Source of the DNA: Cyprinodon diabolis
Taxonomy: Eukaryota > Chordata > Actinopteri > Cyprinodontiformes > Cyprinodontidae
NCBI GenBank assembly: GCA_030533445.1
Contig: CM060071.1
Coordinates: 4,632,520-4,696,519 of the forward strand
Length of the DNA stretch: 64,000 nt
Reading direction: 5' to 3'
The notes under the pieces are model-generated. The model worked only from the letters and a program-made list of their open reading frames with translations. It was not told where the DNA came from and made no database searches. Shown piece by piece: positions 1 through 10,501 of the stretch. Position 1 is the stretch's first letter, and each line of letters begins with the position of its first letter. The position numbers and the translations under genes are program-made.

Positions 1-180
1 CGCTACAAGCATGCTTAGTGTGAGGGATTGCTGAAGAGTCAATGAGTCAATGAATCAACTGATTTTCCTTAGATAGAAAACTCTGAATACATCTGACTGT
101 ATGATCTGGTTGAACTGTAAAGTGCCTTGAGATGACATGATGTGAATTGGAGCTATAGAAATAAACTATTGAATTGAATA
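1..180 (+). repeat. L2/Maui-like LINE 3' tail fragment
   Basis: This is the 3' untranslated end of a non-LTR retrotransposon that recurs at least a dozen times in the window. The diagnostic part is the end: AACTGTAAAGTGCCTTGAGA, then a TGTGAATTGG block and a degenerate ATTGAA-rich tail. The same order, with the preceding CGCTACAAGCATGCTTAGTG block, is seen at 11760-12177 and in reverse at 18436-18860. The clade name L2/Maui is from memory of teleost LINE tails and is less certain than the repeat itself. The left edge is cut by the window. Confidence 0.75.
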
Positions 181-210
181 TTTATATATATAAAATAATG
201 TACATACATA

Positions 211-729
211 TTAGAGACTTACATGGGAGTGGATTTTCACTCCTGTCCTGTCCCACTCCCACAAAAAAAAATTGTGTCCCGTCCCGATCCCGGGCCAGAG
301 TAGAAATCTAAATCCTGTCCCGTCCCACTCCTGATGAAGTTACTCCCACTCCCATCCCGCTCCCATTCAGAATGACTCCCACTCCTGCTCCACTCCCATT
401 CTTGTTTTTGAGCGCAGGTGAAAAACTCAGAGTGGAAGCACTGTTCGTTTTTGGGTCGTGTAGTTTTTTTGACTCGCATTATAGTGTAGGCTTCAAGGAA
501 AAAAACTACAAAATGGCGGCGCCAGTACTGGATTTTTTTTCTATTTTATTTTATTTTTTGGCATCGATCCTAGTTTTTTTTAGTTACTATTGGTTTGCTC
601 CCGCTCCCGTCTGCTCCCGTTAATGTTTTATCCTGTGCCGTCCCAATCACGTGATCATTACTAATACTGACTCCCATCCAACGGGAATCCCGTGACCCCT
701 GGGATTCCCGAAAAAATGTCAGTCTCTAA
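211..729. mobile_element. Non-autonomous DNA transposon with TTAGAGACT terminal inverted repeats
   Basis: The ends are inverted copies of each other: TTAGAGACT(T/G)ACAT at 211 and its complement ending at 729. A 6-bp direct repeat TACATA flanks both sides (205-210 and 730-735), which looks like a target-site duplication. The interior is a tract of TCCCGTCCC / ACTCCC-type near-repeats and has no transposase. The superfamily is not clear: a 6-bp duplication fits neither hAT (8 bp) nor Tc1 (2 bp) well, and alternative end choices are possible because the flanks are AT-rich. Confidence 0.6.
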
Positions 730-735
730 TACATA

Positions 736-1904
736 TGTTTTCTTTTCCTTTACAAATTCTTATACCTTAAAATTTTTCTTTTTTTGATTCAGTTTTATAA
801 ATTGGATTCTTTTGAAATTGCATTTTCCAGATCACCTTCTCTTTACTTCTGAGGTGGGCTTTTAGAGCAGAGATGCATTAATATTGTTCCGCTTGGACGT
901 TAGCAAAACATCCTTATTGGTTAGGAGAAAAATTTTATTTAAAAGATTTTCTTTTTTAATGGAACCTAAAAACTTTAATAAATCGAATTTATGAACATTT
1001 CTAAACATCAATCAGGTAAAACAAGTTTTGCAAAAGGAGTGTGGAAAAAAAATCTGTATATTATTTTGAAAAAGTAAAATTTGAATAAAAAAAAATTACA
1101 TTTGAAAAAAAAAGTGAAAATTACATTTCAAAAAGAAATTAAAAAGGCAAAATGTAAGGAAGCATCAATACTGCTCTCAAAACCGTTTTTGATGAAAACG
1201 TTTATTTTTTCATTGAAGTTTCATTGAATTGCAGTTTTTTTATTTCCATTTACAAAAAATGTCCTTTAGTGTTACAATAATGGAATTAAATACACCCCAT
1301 ACATGGGTGGTTCTTGAGAAGGGCCAACTGGAGCCGGTGCCGCAGTACAGGTGGTCATGGCCCTTATTATGGCACCAGCTTCTAAACATGATATGAGCTG
1401 GAACAAACACAGTAAGGGATGTTACTCAGATTTACTTCATTTCTTTCTTTTCTGTTTTAATAATGATATAAAATGAAGGTGAAAGCTAAAGTCGCATTGA
1501 GATAGCAGCTTTTATCAACTTATGGAAATGACTCTTATTACAGCAGAAATGATCAGTTTTACTTAGTCTTTTCTCTTCATTGAATAAAAATAATGAAGTC
1601 AAAAAGAGGTAAAGGTAAAGAGCAAACCTACATTTTAATGGCTGGATCCCAACCGCCCCCTAAACATTAACCCTTTGTTTGTGCATTCCCTCAGAAGGTC
1701 CTCCATATTAAGGGACCACCCCAAAGCCCGTAGTGGGCAGGGCGGGTGGACCGCTCAGCCCTTAAATAGTGAGTCTGGAATTTGTCAGTGGGTGTAATGG
1801 CATACTAATGCCAGAGGAAACATGTGTTCAAATGTAAAGGGTTGGTTATCCTCCAGCAGCAGTGTGTTGCAGTGAGCTTTATGCAGACATTTTTGATTTA
1901 TGCC
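736..1904. other. Unassigned AT-rich stretch
   Basis: No convincing reading frame, repeat pair or terminal inverted repeat is visible. The sequence has many poly-A/poly-T runs (for example around 1040-1150). Confidence 0.4.
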
Positions 1905-2325
1905 CAATAATGAAGTGTGGTCTGCGCTACGTTATTCCACGCCAAAATTTCAGAGGGCCAATCAGGAACTAGCTGTGGGTCTAGATACGGCCGAGGCGGT
2001 GAGGAAGTGGGGGCAAGTTTGTGCGACAAACGGAGGGACATGAGGGCCAAAAAGAGCGGGGATCCAGGTGGAAAAGGGTCCCAGCGTTCTCGCGCACCTC
2101 GCTCTTCTAGGCAGTCCATCTTCACGAGTTGTTTTCCGCAATGACGGTCATACAAAAAAAAAAACAAGCCAGCAAGCGGATGTAGATTTGACCAATCAGA
2201 GGCCTCCTGTCTGTGGTCACTAATAATTTGGGAGAGGTGCAGCAGAGTGTCTGCGGAGGGGGCGGGGACTTTGCGTTCACTGCGGCACACACGCAGACGA
2301 CTTTGTTTTCGAAGTATAAATCAGC
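1905..2325 (-). mobile_element. PIF/Harbinger-like repeat, copy 1
   Basis: On the minus strand this begins with AAGGCTGATTTATACTTCG and matches 33838-34210 on the plus strand over about 350-400 bp with indels. Shared blocks include AGGAGGCCTCTGATTGGTCA, TGAGGGCCA and a CCGCCTCGGCC block. A GGCTGGTTTAT-type end next to TAA resembles fish PIF/Harbinger termini, but I see no transposase and no matching second end, so the superfamily is tentative. The 130-codon minus-strand frame here is probably incidental to the repeat. Confidence 0.45.
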
Positions 2326-2931
2326 CTTATGGTCTGTGGGTTTGCTGCATCTTGGTCACACTGACAGAAAATCACAACTTAGGAAAAAGAAAAACACACG
2401 TTAATCCCTTTCCTCTATGAGAAGATTGATTTGACTGTAAACATTTGTTTTAAGACAGGATCAAATGTTTGATCTCATGTCAACCTGTGCCAACGAGCTA
2501 CAGCCATGCGCATGGGGCATCACTGTGTTGCCACAGCAACGACTGCTTTCCTTTCCTGTTGGAGGAAAGAAGCTCTCTCTTTCTCGTTTAGACCCAACCC
2601 CCCCCCCCCAAACCCCCCACACACACACACACACACACACACTAGATTGTGGTCGAACACAGAAGCGCTGCAAGAACAATTTAAAAATAAGCAAACTTTT
2701 CTTCAATTAAGTGTAGTTACCCTTGATTCGAGCATGTAAATAGTATGATTTACCAATGGAATTAGTTTTCTTTCTCTTAAAGTAAGATAAGTGAAAATAA
2801 ATGCAAATTGTTTTTTTCCATATGCAAAGTATCTCACTTACCTCCTCAGTTAAAGAAAAAATGCACTTATTTTTAAGAATTTAAGAATTATTTAGATGTA
2901 GATTTTTTCCAGTGCATAGTTAAACACAGAC
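2326..2931. other. Unassigned stretch with a (CA)n microsatellite
   Basis: A C-rich run and a (CA)n array lie at about 2600-2642. Nothing else is recognisable. Confidence 0.5.
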
Positions 2932-3325
2932 TGTCATGGTTTTCCCGTTTTGGGACTTTGAGTTTTTAGTTTTCACGTTCTAATTCTGTTTTGTTGATCT
3001 TTGGTTTATTTTCAATTTTGTGTTAAATTTAAGCCAGTCTTTAGTTGCTCCTTTTGCCGCCTTGTACCTGTCTCTTTTCCCCTGGCTCCCTTCTAGTCTC
3101 TTCTATTCACATCTGCTCCATTTCTGATTACTCCAGTCTTTGTTCCATCTCCCATATATACTCTAGTTGCTTCCTAGTCTCTGGCTGAGTTTTCCCTGAT
3201 GTTTGCTGTTTTTTTTTGGTTCTCAGTATTTTTGTGTTTTGGACGTTTGCATTAAATCTATAAGAACTCAGCTCTGCCTCACTCATCTCTGTTTTTGGGT
3301 CCTCAAGCAACCCCCCCTGTTGACA
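2932..3325 (+). mobile_element. Solo LTR, family C, copy 1
   Basis: A 394-bp unit starting TGTCATGG and ending TTGACA, flanked on both sides by the exact 5-bp repeat CAGAC (2927-2931 and 3326-3330). TG...CA ends plus a 5-bp duplication are the signature of an LTR retrotransposon; with no internal region between, it is a solo LTR left by recombination between two LTRs. It aligns with 19090-19509 along its length, including the TGGGTCCTCAAGCAAC block near the 3' end. Ty3/Gypsy origin is likely from similarity to fish LTRs I know, not proven here. Confidence 0.75.
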
Positions 3326-3330
3326 CAGAC

Positions 3331-3842
3331 AGAATGTATTTACATTCAGTTTGCAGCTGCTGTTAATCATTTTTGGTTTTCCAAGATGAATATTTAATTT
3401 TATATATTTAATCTTAAATTTAACTTAAACAAATTCTTCTTATTGCCTTATTAAATATTTTTATGCTGTATTTTATTATTTTATTGTGTTTAATATTTTT
3501 AAATATGTTCAGCACTTTGCTTTCAGCTGTATGATGATGATGGTAATGATGATGATAATTATGATGACACAGGACACTGACTAGTTGACTGTTTGTTGAC
3601 TTTTGCGGCAGTGCTGCGGCTCTTGTGGCCACTAGAGGCCAGTTGCCAGAGGTTAGATGGCGTTCCTTTAAACAGAATAACATACACATGAAAGTACCAG
3701 TCATGTGTTAATCGCCGTGGGGAAGGCAGAGGCAACTTCCCTGATATCTTAGTCCAATTATTAATGAAACCATTCAAAACAGCAGGAGCTCAAAAATAAG
3801 GAAAAAAGTTGCTGGTTTTTTAACGTAAAGAAAATGTTATTA
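3331..3842. other. Unassigned stretch
   Basis: Contains a short ATGATG-rich run near 3532-3565. No gene or recognised repeat. Confidence 0.4.
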
Positions 3843-4100
3843 TTAAAGGAATAGTACACCCAAAACATGATTAGCCTTCATTTTCTACTCACCCCCATGC
3901 TGAACAACACTCTGGAGTACTTTTTTGATATCTCAAATGCATCTGGAGATCTGGGAGGCTTCTTGCTGTCTGCTGACATTCAAATAATGGAGGTCTATGG
4001 CGCCCGAGGCAGAAAGGTCCATAAAAGTCCACAAAAAACGTGTCAATATTCCTCCATACTGCTCGTCCAATGTATTCCAAGTGTCCTGAGTGGGTAGCGT
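3843..4100 (+). mobile_element. One end of a TTAA-type MITE
   Basis: Begins TTAAAGGAATAGTACACCC, the terminus of a very common fish TTAA-flanked MITE, and shares the internal TCTACTCACCC block with the complete element at 37477-37883. I could not find a matching inverted end downstream, so it is taken as truncated; the right limit is approximate. Confidence 0.45.
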
Positions 4101-5029
4101 CCATAAGTTACTCGAAACAAAGTCATTTAGAATGTTTTTAGAGCATAAACAGTAGTGTATAGGATTTCCTAAAAGCGCGCGCCTGCGCCTTTAAGCCTCA
4201 AGTTAAAGTTCTAAACTCAAACTACAGCAAATCATTTAGATATCATGCAAAACGAGGAGTTAATTGACAAAAAATTATTTTCCATGACAATGAATGTGAG
4301 AGATGCTTGAGACAGCTTCAACTAAAAGCTTGTTTTTCTTGAAGGCCTGAGTGTGATTCCAACACAATGGGGTCCCTGTGACAGACAGGTCAGCATGTTA
4401 GGGCCGCTGCAGGTCAGACTGCCATTAAAATGCCTCCTACAGCTCCAAAGAGAGGATCACAAGGCGCTCTTTGACACCACAGTGTCCCAGACCACAGATA
4501 AAGGACTGGGCTAAGGCTGACCCCCCCTTCCCCCCCATTGGTAAAAGAGCGACTTGTTAAGAGGTTGTATTATTTCGGCAAAATTTATCATGATAGCATC
4601 AGTCTCCACCCAAGGAGTAATCACAATCTGTTATCACTCAGCATAAGATGTCTAATTACTTTTGATAGGATAGGAAAAACAAATCTTGTTCTTGTGAGTT
4701 TCTTTTTGATGCCTTTGTGTGTTTTTTGGGGGGTTATAGAAAATTGAAAAGATGTCGGAGAGGCTTTGTTCTGCTAAAATAACCATCAATCTATTTTTCC
4801 CCTTTAGCAGGAAAAAGAACAAAGGGCATCATTAGATTAACTGCTTTCACCAGCAAAGTCCTGTGGTCATGTGAGTAAAGAGTCCTTCCTGTTGGAAGCT
4901 AATCTGAAAGTAGCCGAGACTGGATTACCAATCAGCCCCCCAGGATTTGCCTCTTTGAACGTTGCCTGATGTCATTAAGGTGCCAAGAAACTCCTGACAG
5001 ACAAGGTCAATGAAGATGAATGCAGGGAC
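4101..5029. other. Unassigned stretch
   Basis: No repeat pair or coding signal that I can support. Confidence 0.4.
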
Positions 5030-5035
5030 AAAGTG

Positions 5036-5830
5036 CATGGCTCTGATATCAGAGACCAGTCTTAGTTATCAGGCTCCTCTCCTGTGGAACCAACTACCAG
5101 TTTTAGTCCGTGAGGCAGACACCCTGTCTACTTTTAACACTAGGCTTAAAACTTTCATTTTTGATAAAGGTTACAGTTAGAGTGGCTCAGGTTATCGTGA
5201 GCTATCTCTATAGTTATGCTGCTATAGGCTTAGACTGCTGGAGGACACAGGGACCCCTATTTCATCACTCTGCTTCATTCTATCTCTATTCTCCTATTCT
5301 GCATAATCTGTTAGTTCAATCTCTAACGTTCTGCTCTCTCTGCTTTTTCTCATAGTAGCTTCATCTGGTCTGTACCTGTTTGGCTGTGACTCCATCTTGG
5401 AGAGAAATATCAGCTGTGCTGCTGCCATCAACACCTTTGTTTATAGATGCTGGAGATCTGGCCTCTTTTTCAGTGTAGTCCTGTTCCTCTGACCGTGACT
5501 AACTGGGTGTTCTCTATTTTGTCCTCTGACATGGGAGCTGGCTCAGAGCTCATCTATCTGGCTGTGTGTTTCCTGGAGGGGGCCGCCTTTTACAGTTGCC
5601 TTTTGTATCTATGCTTCTTTTTCTATGTCTGCTTCTGTCTCCTTGAACCCCAGTCAGCCTCTGCAGATGGCCGCTCACACTGAGCCTGGTTCTGCTGGAG
5701 GTTTCTTCAGTTAAAAGGGAGTTTTCCCTCTCTACTCTCGCTACAAGCGATAGAAAACTAGATGATCTGGTGAACTGTAAAGTACCTTGAGATGACATGT
5801 GTTGTGAATTGGCACTATAGAAATGAACTG
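5036..5830 (+). mobile_element. 5'-truncated L2/Maui-like LINE: ORF2 C-terminus and 3' UTR
   Basis: The plus strand from about 5036 to the TAG at 5178-5180 encodes the last part of a reverse-transcriptase polyprotein: the LLWNQLP motif at about 5076-5096 followed by a TFNTRLKTFIF-type end, typical of the C-terminus of L2-like fish LINEs. About 600 bp of 3' UTR follow, then the AACTGTAAAGTACCTTGAG tail and an ATTGAA end near 5837. The 5' end is missing, as is normal for LINE insertions. This copy has a small deletion in the tail relative to 11760-12177 (the segment between CGCTACAAG and TAGAAAAC is shortened). Clade assignment is from memory. Confidence 0.75.
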
Positions 5831-6560
5831 AATTGAAATGATAGAGGAAGGCAGCAGAAAGGGTCTAAAGTGTTTCCAGTTTGGATGATTTGGAGGCATG
5901 TTCATCTTCATGATCATTTGATTTGGGTTCTTTATTATAAACATATAATAATGCTATTGTTTCATTCATAAACTGAAGCACAATCCATCCTGCGCATGCG
6001 TGAACAGAATAATAACATTCGGATTGCTGAAAAACTGTGGAATAACGGAACTGAAAATACTTATTTATATACTTAAAACATTAAAGAATGCTAAACTACA
6101 TTGTAAAGAAAATACTGAAGATTTTTCTGGAAGAAATTGATGCATTTTACACTCTCTCCATTCCATTGCATGACATCATCATTGGAAATGCTCAGACGGC
6201 CACAGAATCGTTCCAAACGCTATTTAAGTGCATCGCTTTTTTTCGTTTTTTAAATAAAATTATTTACGCAAATACTAAATTATTCAAAAGGAACCCTCCG
6301 TCAGAAAAAGACAAAAGAATAAAAAAGTAAGAAAAACAAAGTATTGCCTACCTGGAAGTTATTCTGTTTCTTTCACTTTAAAAGTTAAACCATACTTAGT
6401 GATAAAATTTTCATCTTGATTTGTTCAACTGAAGCCGATTAGCTCAACCTTTTTCTCCTCTGATGATAAAATGTCTTTTCCAGTGGGAATTTGGCTCATC
6501 CATTTGTGCTCGGTCATTTGATTTTTGATTTACTTGGTGCCTCTACAAAAAAAAAAAATA
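5758..6560 (+). repeat. Roughly 800-bp unit duplicated at 9406-10210 (copy 1)
   Basis: From the L2 tail at 5758 to the A-run near 6546 this is almost identical to 9406-10194 (constant offset 3648 bp); I see only a handful of differences, such as AAATAAAATT against GAATACGATT near 6250 and TCTTTTCC against TCTTTGCC near 6475. Both copies carry the same 80-codon frame (6088-6330 here), which resembles nothing I know and is probably fortuitous. This copy is continuous with the upstream LINE and so is likely the source. Confidence 0.8.
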
Positions 6561-6561
6561 A

Positions 6562-6647
<86 letters not shown>

Positions 6648-6672
6648 GTGTATATGTATATATATATATAAT
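6561..6672. repeat. (TA)n microsatellite
   Basis: A run of TA dinucleotides with a few TG interruptions near its right end, following an A-rich stretch. Translated frames across it (YIYI...) are artefacts. Confidence 0.95.
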
Positions 6673-7264
6673 TTTTAACAAACACAAGAAAGAATGGAAG
6701 CAGCAGGAAGCACGGGAAACTTGTGTCCCCTAAAACACATCCAAAGTGATTTAACATTTTACACTTGGATGACATCATGGATGAATCACCCCTCTGCTGT
6801 TTCCTCCTCTTCTGTAGCCAGGAGAAATTAAAGTGTAGCTCCCCAAAATGTTCTCATTCATGGAATATTTGCCTGGGGTCCTCATCAGGACAGGGGAGCA
6901 GGAGAGAAGAGCCCACCGTGTTTTTCTTGGCATTACACCCCATCCGTCACTCCCCACCCAACCCGTTTTCCCTCTTTTGACTTGTTTTCATACTTCTGGC
7001 TGCAGCTGAATGACCATTCATGCTCACTGATGCTGCATGTGTGTTAAAGTGTGTTTTATCTCTCGAGGTTTCACACACAAACGCAGGAGCATAAAAGAAA
7101 TGTAAAGTGAAATTAAGTTAGATTCTACACACTCTAGCTCTTTGGTCTGCAACCTGTGGCTCTAAAAACTTCAGAACCAGTTCAGTTTTTAACTGCTAAA
7201 AGTTTGAAGGATTTTTTTCTTCCTGTTTTTAACTGAATATCTGCTATGAATTTGTGCATTGATA
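6673..7264. other. Unassigned stretch
   Basis: No gene or repeat recognised. Confidence 0.4.
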
Positions 7265-7271
7265 GGTAGTA

Positions 7272-8073
7272 GTAAAATTCGGTTCACAGCCGAGTGTGAA
7301 GTGGCTGGGATGAGGATCAGTGCCTCTAAATCCGAGACCATGGTCTTGAGCCGGAAAAGGGTAGAGTGCCTTCTCCGGGTTGGGGAGGATACTCTGTTTA
7401 AGTATCTTAGGGTCTTGTTCACGAATGAGGGGAAGATGGAGCGGGAGATCAATAGGCGGATTGGTGCGGTATTTGCTGTGAAGCGCGCCTTGTACCGGTC
7501 TGTTGTGGTGAAGAGAGAGCTGAGCCAAAAAGCAAAGCTCTTGATTTACCGGTCGATCTACGTTCCTACCCTCATCTATGGTCATGAGCTTTGGGTCATG
7601 ACGAAAGAATGAGATCCCGGATACAAGCGTCTGAAATGAGTTTTCTCCGTAGTGTGTCTGGGCTCTCCCTTAGAGATAGGGTGAGGAGCTCAGTCATCCG
7701 GGGAGGACTCAGAGTAGAGCCGCTGCTCCTCCACATCGAGAGGAGCCAGTTGAGTTGGCTCGGGCATCTGGTTAGGACGCCTCCTGGACGTCTCCCTGGT
7801 GAGGTGTTCCAGGCACGTCCCACCGGGAGGAGGCCCAGGGGGAGACCCAGGACACGCTGGAGGGACTATGTTTCTCGGCTGGCCTGGGAGAGCCTTGGGA
7901 TTCCCCCAGAGGAGCTGGACCAAGTGGCTGGGGAGAGGGACGTCTGGGCCTCCCTACTGAAGCTGCTACCCCAGCGACCCGACCCGAGAGGAAGATGGAT
8001 GGATGGATGGATGGATGGATGGATGGATGGATGGATGGATGGATGGATGGATGGATGGATGGATGGATGGATG
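7272..8073 (+). pseudogene. Rex3-like (RTE clade) LINE, 5'-truncated, ORF2 C-terminal remnant with (GATG)n tail
   Basis: The reading frame encodes the C-terminal part of a non-LTR retrotransposon polyprotein. Recognisable blocks in order: SKSETMVLSRKR (about 7327-7362), [15 protein letters not shown] (about 7551-7597), then in a different frame [16 protein letters not shown] (about 7746-7793) and [11 protein letters not shown] (about 7844-7877). A frameshift near 7600-7612 separates the two halves, so the copy is dead. The 3' end runs into (GATG)n, which is the described tail of fish Rex3. GGTAGTA at 7265-7271 and 8074-8080 may be part of a target-site duplication. The reverse-transcriptase catalytic core is missing because of 5' truncation. 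Confidence 0.8.
7994..8073 (+). repeat. (GATG)n 3' tail of the Rex3-like LINE
   Basis: About 20 uninterrupted GATG units directly after the LINE reading frame; it is the element's own tail, expanded. Confidence 0.9.
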
Positions 8074-8621
8074 GGTAGTACAGTAGTAATGTTTTTTAGT
8101 AGTTGGGGTGCATCAGTTGCCCCAACTAAAGTTCTTGTATCCAGATTATGATCTGGATAATTATCAATATTAAATGGATTGTTCCTTTGCATGAGGGATA
8201 CCTCTGAGAAAAATGTTATTAAAATCTGTCCCCAACTTTTCAAGTTATCCTGTATACCGATGATGTACAGGTCATACCTGTTAGAACAATGTTCATAATT
8301 CATCTTCACCTGCCAACAGATAATTGACCCTGAATATAAAACACTACCATTCAAGCACTGAACCATTTTCCCCGTGATTATATTGTGGTTTCCACAGGCT
8401 GTGGGAGGCTGTTTTGACGTTATTATTCTGGCTGAATGTTTTCTGATAAAATAAAAAATGGTTCTCCCTTTCAAAATGACCATTTCAAGCAAAATTACAT
8501 TCTTAGAAATTGAAATTGAAGTTTATTGATCTCACATTGGAGAAAATCACCTCTGCATTTAACCCATCCCATTGAGGAGCAGTGGGCTGCCATTGTGCGG
8601 CGCCCGGAGAGCAATTGGAGG

Positions 8622-9322
8622 TTAAAGGGGTCATAGAATGCAAAACTGAGTTTCCATTGTCATAGATGAGTAACGATAGTTCAGTGGGTGAAATGGACGC
8701 ACAGAGAAGTTCAAACCCCATCAACACCTCCTTTCTCTGCAAATCTCACTTCCACCATAAAACAAAGCACAGAGTTGATGTCAATTGGGGGATGTTGTCT
8801 TATTTGCTTCCGGCCTGCACTTTTGTCACGCCCCGAAATTGACATACAGACCAGCCGGAGGAGGGGGGCTGGGGGCTGGTATTAGACATCCCAAGTCTCC
8901 CCGAAGTTTCGGGAGTCTCCTTGATATAGATAGCGTCGTGTTGCACCAAAATCCGGGACGATTTTGAAATTCCCCCCGGACATTTTTTTAGGTATGAAAA
9001 GAAGGACAAAAGAGGATGTCTGGTCACCCTTCCATATCAACAATTTGATTGTTTCAGTGAGTGAGTGCTTGTTGCTAAGATGCGTCTTTGCTCAGCAGCT
9101 TCGCTCGTTGTAAACCAACCAATCAGCGCACAGCTCATCTAAATATTCCTGATCAAAGGAAGAAAACCTGTTGTTTCATTCTAGGCCGTATAACCAGGCT
9201 GCATTAGGGCTCATAGAACAGCAAATATGCCATTTTCAGCCCAACCAGTGTTACACACCCTATTCAGAGACCTTAAGTGCCAGAACCAAATACCCTATAG
9301 AATTATTCTATGACAACTTTAA
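8622..9322. mobile_element. TTAA-flanked non-autonomous transposon in a SINE
   Basis: Flanked by TTAA on both sides (8622-8625, 9319-9322). The ends are inverted: TTAAAGGGGTCATAGAATGC on the left and TTAAAGTTGTCATAGAAT on the right complement. TTAA targets are used by piggyBac and Kolobok elements; I cannot decide between them. No transposase is encoded. A sub-block at about 8880-9030 (GGTGACCAGACAT on the minus strand) resembles another common fish repeat, so the unit may itself be composite. Confidence 0.65.
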
Positions 9323-9405
9323 CGGTCTTGCTCAAAGACCCAGAGTGCAGTCCGTAGGGATCAAACTGGGTACTTGCAACCTTCTTAGAGCAAAAGTGCA
9401 CTGTC

Positions 9406-10194
9406 CTAGATGATCTGGTGAACTGTAAAGTACCTTGAGATGACATGTGTTGTGAATTGGCACTATAGAAATGAACTGAATTGAAATGATAGAGGAAGGC
9501 AGCAGAAAGGGTCTAAAGTGTTTCCAGTTTGGATGATTTAGAGGCATGTTCATCTTCATGATCATTTGATTTGGGTTCTTTATTATAAACATATAATAAT
9601 GCTATTGTTTCATTCATAAACTGAAGCACAATCCATCCTGCGCATGCGTGAACAGAATAATAACATTCGGATTGCTGAAAAACTGTGGAATAACGGAACT
9701 GAAAATACTTATTTATATACTTAAAACATTAAAGAATGCTAAACTACATTGTAAAGAAAATACTGAAGATTTTTCTGGAAGAAATTGATGCATTTTACAC
9801 TCTCTCCATTCCATTGCATGACATCATCATTGGAAATGCTCAGACGGCCACAGAATCGTTCCAAACGCTATTTAAGTGCATCGCTTTTTTTCGTTTTTTG
9901 AATACGATTATTTACGCAAATACTAAATTATTCAAAAGGAACCCTCCGTCAGAAAAAGACAAAAGAATAAAAAAGTAAGAAAAACAAAGTATTGCCTACC
10001 TGGAAGTTATTCTGTTTCTTTCACTTTAAAAGTTAAACCATACTTAGTGATAAAATTTTCATCTTGATTTGTTCAACTGAAGCCGATTAGCTCAACCTTT
10101 TTCTCCTCTGATGATAAAATGTCTTTGCCAGTGGGAATTTGGCTCATCCATTTGTGCTCGGTCATTTGATTTTTGATTTACTTGGTGCCTCTAC

Positions 10195-10286
<92 letters not shown>
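9406..10286 (+). mobile_element. Second copy of the 5758 unit, inserted in the SINE head
   Basis: Starts at the LINE tail block (CTAGATGATCTGGTGAACTG) and runs almost identically with 5758-6546 to the A-run, then an (AT)n tract and a run of about 25 T. The left edge lies within an L2 3' tail and the right edge is low-complexity, as expected of a 5'-truncated LINE copy that carried downstream flanking DNA with it (3' transduction). No clear target duplication is visible; short TA-rich edges hide it. Confidence 0.65.
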
Positions 10287-10292
<6 letters not shown>

Positions 10293-10501
10293 TACGCCAA
10301 CACTCCCCCATTCATATCTAGAATAAACATTTTGGATGTCTAGAAATGAATTTCAGATCTCCATATTCCTTTTGTAACTGGTCAGCATTGTATTATTTTA
10401 ACTATGAATAGATGTACTTCAGATATCATAAATACACATTCAGTCGAAATGATGAATGTCAAAATGGCCACATAAACTGCATTTGTAAACATTTCTAGGT
10501 A

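Larger units (their letters stand above)
8502..10311 (-). mobile_element. tRNA-derived SINE interrupted by two insertions
   Basis: Three blocks read together on the minus strand as one SINE: the tRNA-like head (10287-10311, GGGGGAGTGTTGGCGTAGTG), the rest of the tRNA-related part with a box-B-like segment (9323-9405), and the body and tail (8502-8625). The same order is continuous in the copy at 41463-41698. A TTAA element (8622-9322) sits in the SINE's own TTAA, and a copy of the 5758 unit (9406-10286) sits in the head. The SINE is therefore the oldest of the three. Confidence 0.75.

Noticed and set aside
1898..2290. 130-codon minus-strand frame as a Harbinger MYB-like protein
   Set aside because: The matching copy at 33838-34245 does not keep the same frame, and no domain is visible.
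6088..6330. 80-codon frame, repeated at 9736-9978, as a conserved small gene
   Set aside because: The two copies are alike because the whole 800-bp unit is duplicated, so conservation says nothing about coding. No motif is visible.
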